Positions 1 through 8,409 of a stretch of DNA of 49,149 nt are shown here, piece after piece (the first letter of the stretch is position 1; each line of letters opens with the position of its first letter). The position numbers were made by a program, and so were the translations under genes. The notes beneath the pieces are model-generated. The model had not been told where the DNA came from. It made no database searches and worked only from the letters and a program-made list of their open reading frames with translations. Origin of the DNA: Mediterranea sp. (in: CFB group bacteria) (lineage in GTDB: Bacteria > Bacteroidota > Bacteroidia > Bacteroidales > Bacteroidaceae); the NCBI GenBank assembly GCA_031261785.1, contig JAISIZ010000009.1, forward strand, positions 1 to 49,149. The letters run 5' to 3'.

Positions 1-310
1 GAATCTATTTCGTAGCCCACACACGAATAGGAACGAAAAACGATAGGATGGGCATTTTCACCGCTTTATACGCGGCAGCGCGTTGCCGATAGCCTCTCTC
101 GCGAATGGCATGAAGAACGTGCGAAGAGAATAGTCCTTCGATCCCCATGCGGGCGCACATAGGAGAACACCACAGAGGACACAGAGCTTTTTTAAGCTTT
201 AGACACCACAGAGGACACAGATTCGCACAGCTTGTATCATCCTCAATCGGTCATTAGAAAATCACTTGAATTCATGGGGCAGGGCGCGGCAACACGGGCT
301 TCACGCCCAA
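1..310. other. non-coding stretch with two copies of a short repeat
   Basis: No convincing gene is visible here; short frames on the plus strand are antisense to the end of the sigma factor. Two near-identical copies of ACACCACAGAGGACACAG lie at 167-186 and 203-220, and the core occurs again at 29741-29756. They look like pieces of a dispersed intergenic repeat. Confidence 0.6.
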
Positions 311-895
311 TCAAAAGCAGGCAAGCAGGAACAGTCGTGTGCCGCTGTCGTTGCCATAGATCTTTTTCAGACCCTTCTTTATGTCGTCCAGCGCGAGGTA
401 GACGTGTCGCTCCACGGCACGTACGCTGACGGAAAGCCTCAGGGCTATTTCGGCATGGCTCAGCTTTTGGACGCGGCTCATCAAGAACACCTCCCTGCGG
501 CGTGCGGGCAGGTGGTTGACGATGGTGTCGATGTGCCGTTTAAGTTCGGAGAGGTCGATATCTTGGGTGGCGTCGTGCGAGTCTTCGACGTCCAGCGCTT
601 GCAGGGCGGTGACGCATAGGTGGGATTGGTTCACCTTGAGGCGGCCGAGGCGGAAAATATGGTTGCGGGTGATGATGAACAGGAGGTTGTCCAGATCTTG
701 AGCCTCGTCGATGCGGTCGCGCATCTCCCAAAGCTTTACGAAGACATCTTGCACAATGTCTTTGGCATCGGCATCCAAATCAATATATAATTTGGCGAAA
801 TCGTACACTTTCCTCCAGTAGTATATGTAAACTATGGAAAAAGCTTGTCGGTCTCCGCGTTTGAGCTTTATCTTTGTCTCTAAATCAATCATCAT
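311..895 (-). CDS. RNA polymerase sigma-70 factor, ECF family (Bacteroidetes type)
   Basis: This 194-residue protein has the two-domain layout of ECF sigma factors. Region 2 is near residues 25-90, with the acidic stretch DAKDIVQDVFVKLWE that contacts core polymerase and the -10 region. Region 4 is near 125-180, with a helix-turn-helix containing LPARRREVFLMSRVQKLSHAEIA. Length and motifs match the many Bacteroidales ECF factors that usually sit beside a FecR-like anti-sigma gene and a SusC/SusD pair. Here no FecR gene is adjacent on either side, so this is a lone factor or its partner lies to the left of the window. Upstream, on the minus strand, a TATATTCG box near 930 could be the -7 element. 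The target regulon cannot be told from sequence. Confidence 0.9.
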   Translation of the reverse strand: MMIDLETKIKLKRGDRQAFSIVYIYYWRKVYDFAKLYIDLDADAKDIVQDVFVKLWEMRDRIDEAQDLDNLLFIITRNHIFRLGRLKVNQSHLCVTALQALDVEDSHDATQDIDLSELKRHIDTIVNHLPARRREVFLMSRVQKLSHAEIALRLSVSVRAVERHVYLALDDIKKGLKKIYGNDSGTRLFLLACF

Positions 896-1326
896 CTTTT
901 ATTTCGGCATTGGTGTGTGATGTGCGCGAATATACGGGAATAATGCGAACCATTGGTGAAACGGCTCAAGTTTTACGCAATATTTCTTTTTCCGGTTTGG
1001 GCACGGATTTCATTTTCGCTTCACCTCAGCCTCCTCTTACCGCCCTGACGCGGGCATACTATCGGGGCAATTTCCCGATAGTATGCCGGATGTCTGTACG
1101 TGATCGATTGGTTGGGGCTTCTCCCGCAGGGGAGAACGGCTTATTATAAAAATGTTCTTGCGTTCCCGGTATAAGAACGTGGCAGACCGAAAGGACGCCG
1201 CACGCCATGCCGCTCGCATGAGCGTGCCGCGAAGATGCCAAATCTTCATGCTTTGGCCAAAATAGTTTGCTCCTTTTTATTCCGGACAACGCGTTTATGA
1301 AAATATTTTCATCCTCCTTGGTTCCC
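896..1326. other. non-coding gap between permease and sigma factor genes
   Basis: No gene is supported in these 431 bases. The stretch holds the strong hairpin at 1053-1087 and the presumed promoter region of the sigma factor. Small frames here have no recognisable protein features. Confidence 0.6.
1053..1087. terminator. perfect 14-bp inverted repeat (hairpin)
   Basis: The arms GGCATACTATCGGG (1053-1066) and its exact complement (1074-1087) flank a 7-base loop. There is no adjacent T tract on either strand, so it could be a transcript-end hairpin, a protein site or a short repeat. It lies between the end of the permease operon and the start of the sigma gene. Confidence 0.5.
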
Positions 1327-2544
1327 TTATGCCTGATGCCGCCAGATAGACATCACCTTGCGCTTGATGACCAACGCGTTGACCACGGAGACACCGAGGA
1401 AGAGAACCAGCCCCACGCCGATGGCCACCCATAGCGTTCCCGCCTGGAGTTGCGGGAAAAGGAGCCTGATGGTGTCTAAGTAGTAGCTCCGCAGCAGAGC
1501 CACGAGAGCGATGGAAAGGAGGAGCGCCACGGCATTCAACCCGATGGTGAGCAGTTGGTAGGGAAGCGCCACCCTGCCCGGCGTATAACCGATGAGCAGA
1601 AGCGTCTCGAGCTTGGTGGTGTTCTTTTGCAGCAGCAGGAAGACGCTGAGCATGAGGATGTAGAAGGAGAGGATGCTGATGAACAGTCCCACGGCCAGCA
1701 CGATGCCCACGACGAGGCGCAGGAAATAAGAGGTCTTGCCGGCGTCGAGCTTCCCATCTTCCGTCTCGTACCCCTTCTGGTGGAAATAGGTGGCGATGGC
1801 GTCGTCGGCAGGATTGTTCACCTCGAGGATGAGGCGTGAAGGTAGCGGCTCGGCATCCGGGGCGAAAGTATGGTTGGCCCAGTCCATAAACGATTGCGGC
1901 ACGAGTATGGTGTTCAGCCGGTCGGAGAATCCCACGATGCGCCCACTGTATTGCTCGCGGCGTCCGTTGCCCTGGAGGGTGATGTCCATCTGTATCAGTC
2001 CCACCACACCTTCGGAGAGCTTGGGCAATCCCTGGCTCTGCGCGAAGCCGAAGTTATAGAGGTTGAGGTAGTTGCGCGGAATGATGATCGGTATGTCGCG
2101 ACTGGAGGAATCGAAATGCCAGCGGTCGAGCTTGACGTCGACGAAGGCGTCGGGAACGGCCTCGAAGAACATGGCGGTGGAGAGGTGCACACCCAGCCGC
2201 TTGACGCCCACGCCGGCGGATACCTTGAACTTGGAAGGCGTGAAGGCTCCCACGGCCTTGGCGAACGGTTGCTCCTTCAGCTCGGCGATCTCCTCGGGCG
2301 AGAAGGCATTGTTCCCGCCGGTGATGGCGCTCAGCGCCCCCACCCGCTTGGTGGCCACGAGGAAGTCTCCCTTCATAAAGCTCTCGCCCTCGCTGAAGAG
2401 CGGCGACACGTCCTTGTAGAACTGTGCGCCAAGGAGCACGATGATCATGCCGAAGAGGTTGGCCAGGAAGAAACCGGCCAACTGGCCTACGCTGACATGC
2501 TGGCGGAGGAGCTTCCAAACGAGAGTATTCATTGCGGGTCGCAT
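1327..2544 (-). CDS. ABC transporter permease, FtsX/MacB-like
   Basis: This is a 405-residue inner-membrane permease subunit. One transmembrane segment lies near residues 20-42, followed by a large periplasmic domain of about 230 residues. Three further hydrophobic segments fill the C-terminal third, including a run around VVGIVLAVGLFISILSFYIL. One helix, a periplasmic domain and three helices is the FtsX/MacB/LolC-type arrangement, seen in exporters and mechanotransmission systems rather than importers. The ATPase gene lies 30 bp upstream on the same strand, so the two should form one transporter. The substrate is unknown; lipoprotein or envelope functions are the family precedents. The ATG at 2544 is followed in frame by a second Met (about residue 5), which is equally possible. 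Confidence 0.85.
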   Translation of the reverse strand: MRPAMNTLVWKLLRQHVSVGQLAGFFLANLFGMIIVLLGAQFYKDVSPLFSEGESFMKGDFLVATKRVGALSAITGGNNAFSPEEIAELKEQPFAKAVGAFTPSKFKVSAGVGVKRLGVHLSTAMFFEAVPDAFVDVKLDRWHFDSSSRDIPIIIPRNYLNLYNFGFAQSQGLPKLSEGVVGLIQMDITLQGNGRREQYSGRIVGFSDRLNTILVPQSFMDWANHTFAPDAEPLPSRLILEVNNPADDAIATYFHQKGYETEDGKLDAGKTSYFLRLVVGIVLAVGLFISILSFYILMLSVFLLLQKNTTKLETLLLIGYTPGRVALPYQLLTIGLNAVALLLSIALVALLRSYYLDTIRLLFPQLQAGTLWVAIGVGLVLFLGVSVVNALVIKRKVMSIWRHQA

Positions 2545-2574
2545 TCGTCTTTTTTTCGGTTTACCGGGGAGGAT

Positions 2575-3219
2575 TTACAGGCGCAGCTTGTGGTGATAAG
2601 GCAGGTCGATATGCTTCCCGATGGAGGTCACCACCACGCCGGCGCCCTGTCGGCCAGCCTCATCGAGAATCATCCGCCCCATGACTTGGCTGTTGGCCTC
2701 GTCGAGGTGGCTAACGGGTTCGTCGAGGAAGAGGAAATCGAACGGCTGGCAGAGCGAGCGGATGAACGCCACTCGCTGCTGCTGCCCGAACGATAGTTTC
2801 CCAACCTTGACATGCGCCTTGTCGGCTATGCCCAGCTGCTCGAAGAGCGCCAGCACCTCCTTCTTCTTCTTGAAGCCGGTGAGGTTGTTCTTCAGGCGGA
2901 TATTCTCCAGGGCGGTCAGCTCGGGGAAGACGCGCAGGTCTTGGAACAGCATGCTCAGCGAACGCCTGCGCACCTCCACCCACCGCGCCACGGTGAGGCG
3001 GCGTATGTTGGTGTCGTCGAAGTTAATGATTCCCTGGTAGTCGTCGCGGTAGCCGTAGATATAGCTGCACAGCGACGACTTGCCGGTACCCGAGGCGGCC
3101 TCGACGAGGTATATCTCCCCCTTGCGCAGGTTGAGATCCTGATGCCATACGTCCGAGGTCACGCTGTCGCGGTCGGCGAACACTTGTGGAAGCGTTTGCT
3201 TGAGGTGAATCTGATTCAT
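2575..3219 (-). CDS. ABC transporter ATP-binding protein
   Basis: A 214-residue ATPase subunit with the expected motifs in order: Walker A region EAASGTGKSS (40-49), Q-loop Gln near 93, signature LSFGQQQ (142-148) and Walker B FLFLDEP (162-168) followed by the D-loop. It should energise the FtsX-like permease encoded 30 bp downstream. Two positions deviate: the first Gly of Walker A is Ala, and the usual switch histidine after Walker B is replaced (VVTSIG instead of a T-H pair). Catalysis may therefore be slow or differently organised. It belongs to the short, MacB/LolD-like class of ATPases and lies within a probable six-gene operon. Confidence 0.88.
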   Translation of the reverse strand: MNQIHLKQTLPQVFADRDSVTSDVWHQDLNLRKGEIYLVEAASGTGKSSLCSYIYGYRDDYQGIINFDDTNIRRLTVARWVEVRRRSLSMLFQDLRVFPELTALENIRLKNNLTGFKKKKEVLALFEQLGIADKAHVKVGKLSFGQQQRVAFIRSLCQPFDFLFLDEPVSHLDEANSQVMGRMILDEAGRQGAGVVVTSIGKHIDLPYHHKLRL

Positions 3220-3242
3220 GCTGTCCGTGGTTTATTCCTTGC

Positions 3243-4772
3243 TCACATTCCGCCAACGGCCTTCCTGATGTAGTTCACGATCTGCTTCAGGGCGTTGGTC
3301 TTCTGGTCCTTGAGCACGAGCGAAGCCTCGCTTGTCAACCCTTCCGAGCCGATGGAGAGGTAGGAGATGTCGTTGGCCATGTCCCACAGGATCTTCTGGT
3401 CTCCATAAGCGCTACTCGCGACCATCTTCACCAGGGGAAGTTCGCAGATCTCCTCCGCGTTGACGACCATGAACGCCAGCTTGCCGTCCATCTCGGAGGC
3501 GTAGGCGGCTTCCTTCACCGAGGGCGATACAGCCTTGTTGATCTCTCGCGCATATTGGAGGGCGTTGGTGAAATACGCCACTTTATCCTTCACGCCGAAG
3601 TAGAAGGTCATCATGTCCGCCCTATACATATATTCATCGGGACCCATTTGCAACATGCCGGCACGCAGTCCCATCATATCTTTCCCGTCGTAGATGGCTT
3701 TCAGCCCGCTACCGTCTTTCACGTCGGCATAGACGAAGAACAAGGGCGTGAAACCTTCCACACCGGTAAAGGCCGCGGCAATCTCGCCATCCAATGAGCC
3801 GATAAAGCTTTTCAGCAGCTCCATGACTTCGGGAGGAAGCATTCCGGCGACCTGCCGGTTCTGGGCCAGTACCTGGTAGATCTTCTCCCCTTTCAAGCTG
3901 CTGGCTATGTAGGACAGGCTATTCTCGGGGGCGGCCTGCGCGAACTTATTGCTCATCTTGCCGTAGAGAGCCTGTTGCTCCTCAAAGAGTTTCTTGGTCT
4001 CTTCGCTTGCCATATAGGTTTCCACCTTCATACGGATCCGGCCATCCTCGAAGTTCCAGCCGCCGATGTAGCCCATGTCCTTTGGCTGGACGCTATCGGG
4101 AAGGCTGGCCTGTAGCTGGCTGGCATACAGGTCGGGAAGGGAGGCGAAGGTGAAGAAATAGTTGATGTCGCAAGCTTGCTTGCCCATCTTCGTGAAGGTA
4201 TCCATCGCGGTGAAGCTGTCGCCAGCCTCCTGCTTGAAGAGCGCTTTCACGGCATCTTCGTCCAGCCGTCCGGAAGTCGAGTAGGCGATCATCATCGTCG
4301 ACTGGTTGAAGATATACAGCCCTCCCTCATGCGAGATGTAGGTCAGTCCCCTCTCGGAAGTCAGCGGGGCGAGGTTGTTCTCCTTGATGAACGTGTCGAA
4401 GGTGGCCTTCAGCTTGCCTTGGTCGGCTACCTTGCCGATCAGCGCGCCCGACAGGGTGGAGGTGTTGAACCAATAGATGGGCTGGGTAAGGTCAATCCCT
4501 GATTCGTTGGGGTTCGCCATCACCTTCTCCATGTACTGGTAAGCCTCGGCGCTCATGTTACCCTTCGCCTCGCTGAGTATCTTTTCGCGTACGGGCTGCA
4601 TGTCGCTACCTCCCAGCTCGGCCTTGGCCGACAACGCCTTCAGGTCGATGGAGACTACCGACGTAGCGTCGGCGGGGATAACACTGGTGTACTCCGCGGT
4701 TTTGGAACACGCGGCGAGGAAAACTATCAGTATCGCCGACACCGAGAGTTTTAGGAATTGTTTCTCTTTCAT
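3243..4772 (-). CDS. DUF4836 family lipoprotein
   Basis: A 509-residue exported protein. The first 21 residues form a lipoprotein signal with the lipobox LAAC (Cys22), so it should be anchored in an envelope membrane. The start of the mature protein (TSVIPADATSVVSIDLKAL) and the alternating alpha/beta pattern match DUF4836, a Bacteroidetes family of unknown function. It lies 23 bp upstream of the ABC ATPase and 46 bp downstream of rsmE on the same strand, so co-transcription is likely. A role together with the ABC transporter is plausible but unproven. I see no catalytic motif. Confidence 0.85.
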   Translation of the reverse strand: MKEKQFLKLSVSAILIVFLAACSKTAEYTSVIPADATSVVSIDLKALSAKAELGGSDMQPVREKILSEAKGNMSAEAYQYMEKVMANPNESGIDLTQPIYWFNTSTLSGALIGKVADQGKLKATFDTFIKENNLAPLTSERGLTYISHEGGLYIFNQSTMMIAYSTSGRLDEDAVKALFKQEAGDSFTAMDTFTKMGKQACDINYFFTFASLPDLYASQLQASLPDSVQPKDMGYIGGWNFEDGRIRMKVETYMASEETKKLFEEQQALYGKMSNKFAQAAPENSLSYIASSLKGEKIYQVLAQNRQVAGMLPPEVMELLKSFIGSLDGEIAAAFTGVEGFTPLFFVYADVKDGSGLKAIYDGKDMMGLRAGMLQMGPDEYMYRADMMTFYFGVKDKVAYFTNALQYAREINKAVSPSVKEAAYASEMDGKLAFMVVNAEEICELPLVKMVASSAYGDQKILWDMANDISYLSIGSEGLTSEASLVLKDQKTNALKQIVNYIRKAVGGM

Positions 4773-4818
4773 ACGGTAATTTGTTTTAGAGATTGAACTG
4801 TTGGTATTAAATGATTAA

Positions 4819-5520
4819 TCACTGATTCAGCAGGTTTAGCGTATGGCAGGCCACCAGGGCGGCCGTCTCCGTGCGTAGCCGGGAGGAGCCGAGGCTGATG
4901 GGGACGAAGCCCCGCGCGGTGGCCCGGCGCACCTCGTCTTCGCTGAAGTCGCCCTCGGGGCCTATCAGCACGAGGGCGTCCTCACCCGGGCGGAGCGCGT
5001 CTTTCAGCGGGAGCTTCCCCCCGTCGTCGTGGCAGTGGGCGATGAACTTCTGTCCGTCGCGGCTCTCGGCGATGAAGCGGTCGAGATCCACCATTCCGTT
5101 CAGCTTGGGCAGGCGAGCCTTGAGCGACTGCTTCATGGCGGCGACGAGAATCTTTTCGACGCGTTCCGTCTTCAGCGTCCGGCGTTCGGAGAAGCGGCAA
5201 TCGAGGAAGGTCAGTTCGTCGATGCCGATCTCGGTCACCTTCTCGGCCATCCATTCGTTGCGGTCCATGTTCTTGGTAGGTGCCATGGCGATGTGCAGGT
5301 GGCAGGGCCTGGGCGGAGGTTGCGGGATGGTTTCGCGGATGGCCACCTGGCAGCGTTTACCGGTGGCCACGGTGATGACGGCGCGGTAGAAACAGTCTTT
5401 GCCGTCGGTGAGGGTGATCTCGTCGCCCATGCCCAGACGGAGCACGCGGAGGCAATGGCTGGCTTCCTCTTCAGGTAACTCGGGATTCAGCGCTATGTCG
5501 GGCGTATAGAACAGGTGCAT
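4819..5520 (-). CDS. rsmE: 16S rRNA (uracil-1498-N3)-methyltransferase RsmE
   Basis: The 233-residue protein matches RsmE in length and layout: an N-terminal PUA-like RNA-binding domain (about 1-70) and a C-terminal SPOUT methyltransferase domain. The SPOUT knot motifs are clear: LVLIGPEGDFSEDEV, then ISLGSSRLRTETAALVA, which form the S-adenosylmethionine site. RsmE methylates U1498 of 16S rRNA in the assembled small subunit. It is the third gene of the presumed operon and starts 14 bp after the bifunctional nuclease gene ends. Confidence 0.95.
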   Translation of the reverse strand: MHLFYTPDIALNPELPEEEASHCLRVLRLGMGDEITLTDGKDCFYRAVITVATGKRCQVAIRETIPQPPPRPCHLHIAMAPTKNMDRNEWMAEKVTEIGIDELTFLDCRFSERRTLKTERVEKILVAAMKQSLKARLPKLNGMVDLDRFIAESRDGQKFIAHCHDDGGKLPLKDALRPGEDALVLIGPEGDFSEDEVRRATARGFVPISLGSSRLRTETAALVACHTLNLLNQ

Positions 5521-5534
5521 ATCGTCGCCTGGCG

Positions 5535-6149
5535 TTACTTACTCTTCCTCTTCAAGGTGCTGATCTGGTCGCGAATCTCCGCGGCCAGCTCGTAGTCCTC
5601 GTCCTCGATGGCTTGCTCCAGCGCCTTTTCGAGCGACTTGACCCGCGCACCGGTTTCCGATTCCGCATCGCCGTAAATGAAATCCTTCTCGTCGTCGTCA
5701 TCGTCGTCATCGTCGATGGCGAACATGCTCTCCTCCTCGGAGAGATGGACACGTTCCTGCTCCAGGATGGTGTCGTAAACAAGGATAGGGCAATGGGCAC
5801 GGAGAGCCAGGCCAACGGCGTCGGAAGTGCGCGAGTCGATGCGTATCACCTCGCTATCCCTCTCCATATATATATAGGAATAGAAGACGCCTTCCTTGGC
5901 TTTGTATATCAGCACCCGGAGCAGCTTGGCACCCAGCGTGTTGATGACGGTGGCGAAAAGGTCGTGCGTGAGGGGGCGCGGCGGATCTATCTTTTTCAGG
6001 AATACGGCTACGGCCTGCGCTTCGGCCGGCCCGATGATGACAGGCATTTTGCGGTCACCCCCCACCTCGCCCAGCAACATGGCGAAGGCACCTGCCTGCG
6101 CACGGCTGTTGACGATGTTCAATACTTCTAATTCGACGGTCTTATCCAT
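5535..6149 (-). CDS. bifunctional nuclease family protein (DUF151) with UVR motif
   Basis: The 204-residue protein begins with a DUF151/bifunctional nuclease domain (about 1-135; RIDSRTSDAVGLALR is a typical conserved block). It ends with a UVR-type motif (LEKALEQAIEDEDYELAAEIRDQI, written here only to its core AIEDEDYELAAEIRD) as found in UvrB and UvrC. Between them is an acidic linker with eight consecutive Asp residues. Members in plants and bacteria have been reported to have nuclease activity, but the cellular role in Bacteroidales is not established. The gene overlaps the transporter gene upstream by 8 bp, indicating translational coupling. Confidence 0.88.
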   Translation of the reverse strand: MDKTVELEVLNIVNSRAQAGAFAMLLGEVGGDRKMPVIIGPAEAQAVAVFLKKIDPPRPLTHDLFATVINTLGAKLLRVLIYKAKEGVFYSYIYMERDSEVIRIDSRTSDAVGLALRAHCPILVYDTILEQERVHLSEEESMFAIDDDDDDDDEKDFIYGDAESETGARVKSLEKALEQAIEDEDYELAAEIRDQISTLKRKSK

Positions 6150-7443
6150 TATGTTCTTTCTTTATAGGTTGGTTGGTTGAATCATTGGAGTGCTTGTACT
6201 TGAATATCAGCGCGAAGAGGATGGCCACCACCAAGGCGTAGGCGGCGAAGATAAACCATACTGCCGTCCAGTCGCCCGTCATGTATTTCACGTGATTCAC
6301 CTCCTCGTTCTTCACGAAGAGGTTGACCACGGCCTGCGCGCCAAGCGTGCCGATGGTGGCTCCGAAACCATTGGTCATGATGACGAACAGCCCTTGCGCG
6401 CTGGATCGGATGTTGATATCGGTTTCCCGGTCGACGAAGAGCGAGCCGGAGATGTTGAAGAAGTCGAACGCCACGCCGTACACGATCATGGAGAGCACGA
6501 ACATCCACAAGCCACCACCCGGGTCGCCCAGCCCGAACAGCCCGAAGCGGAGCACCCACGCCAGCATGGCGATGAGCATCACCCGCTTGATGCCAAACTT
6601 GCTGAGGAAGAAGGGGATAAGCAGGATGCAGAGCGTCTCGGACATCTGCGAGAGGGAGATGAGGATGTTGGGATGCTGGACACTGAAGGTGTCGGCATAC
6701 ATGGGCATGGCTTCAAAGCTGCGGAGAAAGGGGCTGGCGAATCCGTTGGTGATTTGCAACGATACGCCCAGCAGCATGGAGAAGCAGAAGAAGATGGCCA
6801 TCTTCTTCTGCTTGAACAGCGTGAAGGCGCGTAGCCCGAGGGCCTCGACCATGGATTTGTCCCTGTTTTCGTGGCTCACCGGGCAGTCGGGCAAGGTGAG
6901 CGCGTAAGCGCCATATACCACGCCGATGATGGCGCAGACGAAAAATTGTCCATAAGACGTTTGCAATCCCAGCAAGTCCACCGCCCACATGGAGCAGATG
7001 AAGCCGATGGTGCCGAAGATGCGGATGGGGGGAAAATGTTTGATGGTGTCGAGCCGCGCCTTGCCCAACGCCGTGTAGGCCACGGAGTTCGAGAGCGCCA
7101 GCGTAGGCATGTAAAAGGCCACGCTGAGGGAGTAGAAGGTGAAGAGCGTCGGGAACTCCACCTGGTCGCCGCTCGTCATGGCGTAGTATCCGGCGGCGCC
7201 CATGAAGAGGGCGGCGATGAAATGGCTCGCGCTAAGAAGCTTCTGGGCGGGTACCCAACGGTCGGCCACGATGCCAAGGATAGCGGGCATGAACAAAGAG
7301 ACGATGCCCTGCATGGCGTAGAAGAGACCGATGTTGTCGCTCATCCCGCTGCCAGCCAGATAAGCTCCCATGGAAGTAAGATACGAACCCCACACCGCAA
7401 ACTGCAGGAAGTTCATGATAATCAAGCGTACTTTAATATTCAT
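6142..7443 (-). CDS. nupG: MFS nucleoside permease, NupG-like
   Basis: A 433-residue polytopic membrane protein with about twelve hydrophobic segments. The N-terminus (IMNFLQFAVWGSYLTSMGAYL) and the central QMSETLCILLIPFFLSKFG block are characteristic of the nucleoside:H+ symporter family (NupG/XapB). It should import nucleosides across the inner membrane. It is the promoter-proximal gene of the minus-strand group running to 1327, and a Bacteroidetes -7 box lies at 7495-7502. Substrate specificity cannot be read from sequence. Confidence 0.9.
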   Translation of the reverse strand: MNIKVRLIIMNFLQFAVWGSYLTSMGAYLAGSGMSDNIGLFYAMQGIVSLFMPAILGIVADRWVPAQKLLSASHFIAALFMGAAGYYAMTSGDQVEFPTLFTFYSLSVAFYMPTLALSNSVAYTALGKARLDTIKHFPPIRIFGTIGFICSMWAVDLLGLQTSYGQFFVCAIIGVVYGAYALTLPDCPVSHENRDKSMVEALGLRAFTLFKQKKMAIFFCFSMLLGVSLQITNGFASPFLRSFEAMPMYADTFSVQHPNILISLSQMSETLCILLIPFFLSKFGIKRVMLIAMLAWVLRFGLFGLGDPGGGLWMFVLSMIVYGVAFDFFNISGSLFVDRETDINIRSSAQGLFVIMTNGFGATIGTLGAQAVVNLFVKNEEVNHVKYMTGDWTAVWFIFAAYALVVAILFALIFKYKHSNDSTNQPIKKEHNG

Positions 7444-7494
7444 GATGTTGACGCATGTTTCTCGTTAATACAATGGAAAGACCAATTATCTCCG

Positions 7495-7502
7495 CAAATA
7501 TA
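7495..7502 (-). promoter_or_regulatory. -7 box TATATTTG upstream of the nupG-like operon
   Basis: On the minus strand the sequence reads TATATTTG, an exact match to the Bacteroidetes TAnnTTTG element, about 50 bp before the ATG at 7443. No good TTTG is found at the usual distance upstream, so only the -7 element is called. Confidence 0.5.
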
Positions 7503-7526
7503 GTGTTTACTAATCAATATTCGTCC

Positions 7527-8291
7527 TTATTGCATCAAATATTTTGGAAACGACAGGGCGGCGATGTTTTTTTTCACCCTTTCGGCGGTGGTCTCCATCC
7601 GTTCGTAGTCGTCGATACGCACGGTGCCTCCCATGCTGACCGCTTCGTTCCGGTAAACCATTTGGCTACAGATCCGCTCGCGGGCGGAAAAATGAAACTC
7701 GCTCACGCCGGTCTCCGCGGCGATGCGGGCGATGTTGGTCTCGTTCACCCCGCATCCGGCCATCAGCGCTATTCGCCCTTTCGCTTGCCCGCGCAGCTCC
7801 CCGATCAAGGGGATGCCCTCCTCGGCGGTGGCTTGCTGCCCGGAGGTGAGCAAGCGATCGCAACCCGAAAGGATGATATCTTCCAGTGCCTTGTGGGGAT
7901 CCCGGCAAACGTCGAAAGCCCGATGGAACGTGACGGACATGCCCCGCGCCGCCTGCACCAGCTCTGTCGTGGCCAGGCAATCGATGTCGCCGGCGGCCGT
8001 CAGGCAGCCTATCACCACGCCGTCGGCACCCAGTCGCTTGGCCGTCTCGATATCGTTCAGCATGATGTCCATCTCGATGGGGGAATAGAGGAAATCGCCG
8101 CCTCGCGGGCGGATGATGACGTGCAGTCGTGTCCGTGTCAGCACCTTCCTCGCCCAGACTATCGTGCCGTACGACGGTGTGGTGCCTCCCTCGGGGATGC
8201 CGGCGCATAACTCCACACGGTCGGCTCCACCGGCCTGAGCGGCTATACAACTCTCTACGGAGTTGGCACAAACTTCAATTTGGAAACCCAT
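7527..8291 (-). CDS. cutC: copper homeostasis protein CutC
   Basis: The 254-residue protein matches CutC along its whole length: the start MGFQIEVCANSVESC, the block AGGADRVELC, and LHVIIRPRGGDFLYS. CutC adopts a TIM-barrel fold and is linked to copper tolerance, though its biochemical role is debated. I chose the ATG at 8291. An in-frame upstream start at 8387 would add 32 residues translated entirely from the repeat-derived hairpin sequence next to it, which is not part of the family. Confidence 0.92.
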   Translation of the reverse strand: MGFQIEVCANSVESCIAAQAGGADRVELCAGIPEGGTTPSYGTIVWARKVLTRTRLHVIIRPRGGDFLYSPIEMDIMLNDIETAKRLGADGVVIGCLTAAGDIDCLATTELVQAARGMSVTFHRAFDVCRDPHKALEDIILSGCDRLLTSGQQATAEEGIPLIGELRGQAKGRIALMAGCGVNETNIARIAAETGVSEFHFSARERICSQMVYRNEAVSMGGTVRIDDYERMETTAERVKKNIAALSFPKYLMQ

Positions 8292-8408
8292 TTGAGAATG
8301 AAGAATTAAGAATGGAAAATGGAAAATGGAGAATGAAGAATGAAGAATCGGGGTGCCTGCGCGAAACCGGGCGCAGCGATTCTTCATTCTTCATTCCTAA
8401 TTCTTAAT
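8292..8408. repeat. AT-rich repeat block with perfect 20-bp inverted repeat between rny and cutC
   Basis: The spacer is built from GAAGAAT/GGAAAAT-like units. Its arms GAATGAAGAATGAAGAATCG (8331-8350) and 8377-8396 are exact complements. Between them is a second GC stem (CTGCGC with GCGCAG). The whole could form a tall hairpin at the end of the rny transcript. Similar simple repeats are common in Bacteroidales spacers (from family knowledge). Confidence 0.7.
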
Positions 8409-8409
8409 T

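Noticed and set aside
8292..8387. 32-residue N-terminal extension of CutC
   Set aside because: It is encoded by the repeat-rich hairpin region; CutC proteins begin at MGFQIEV.
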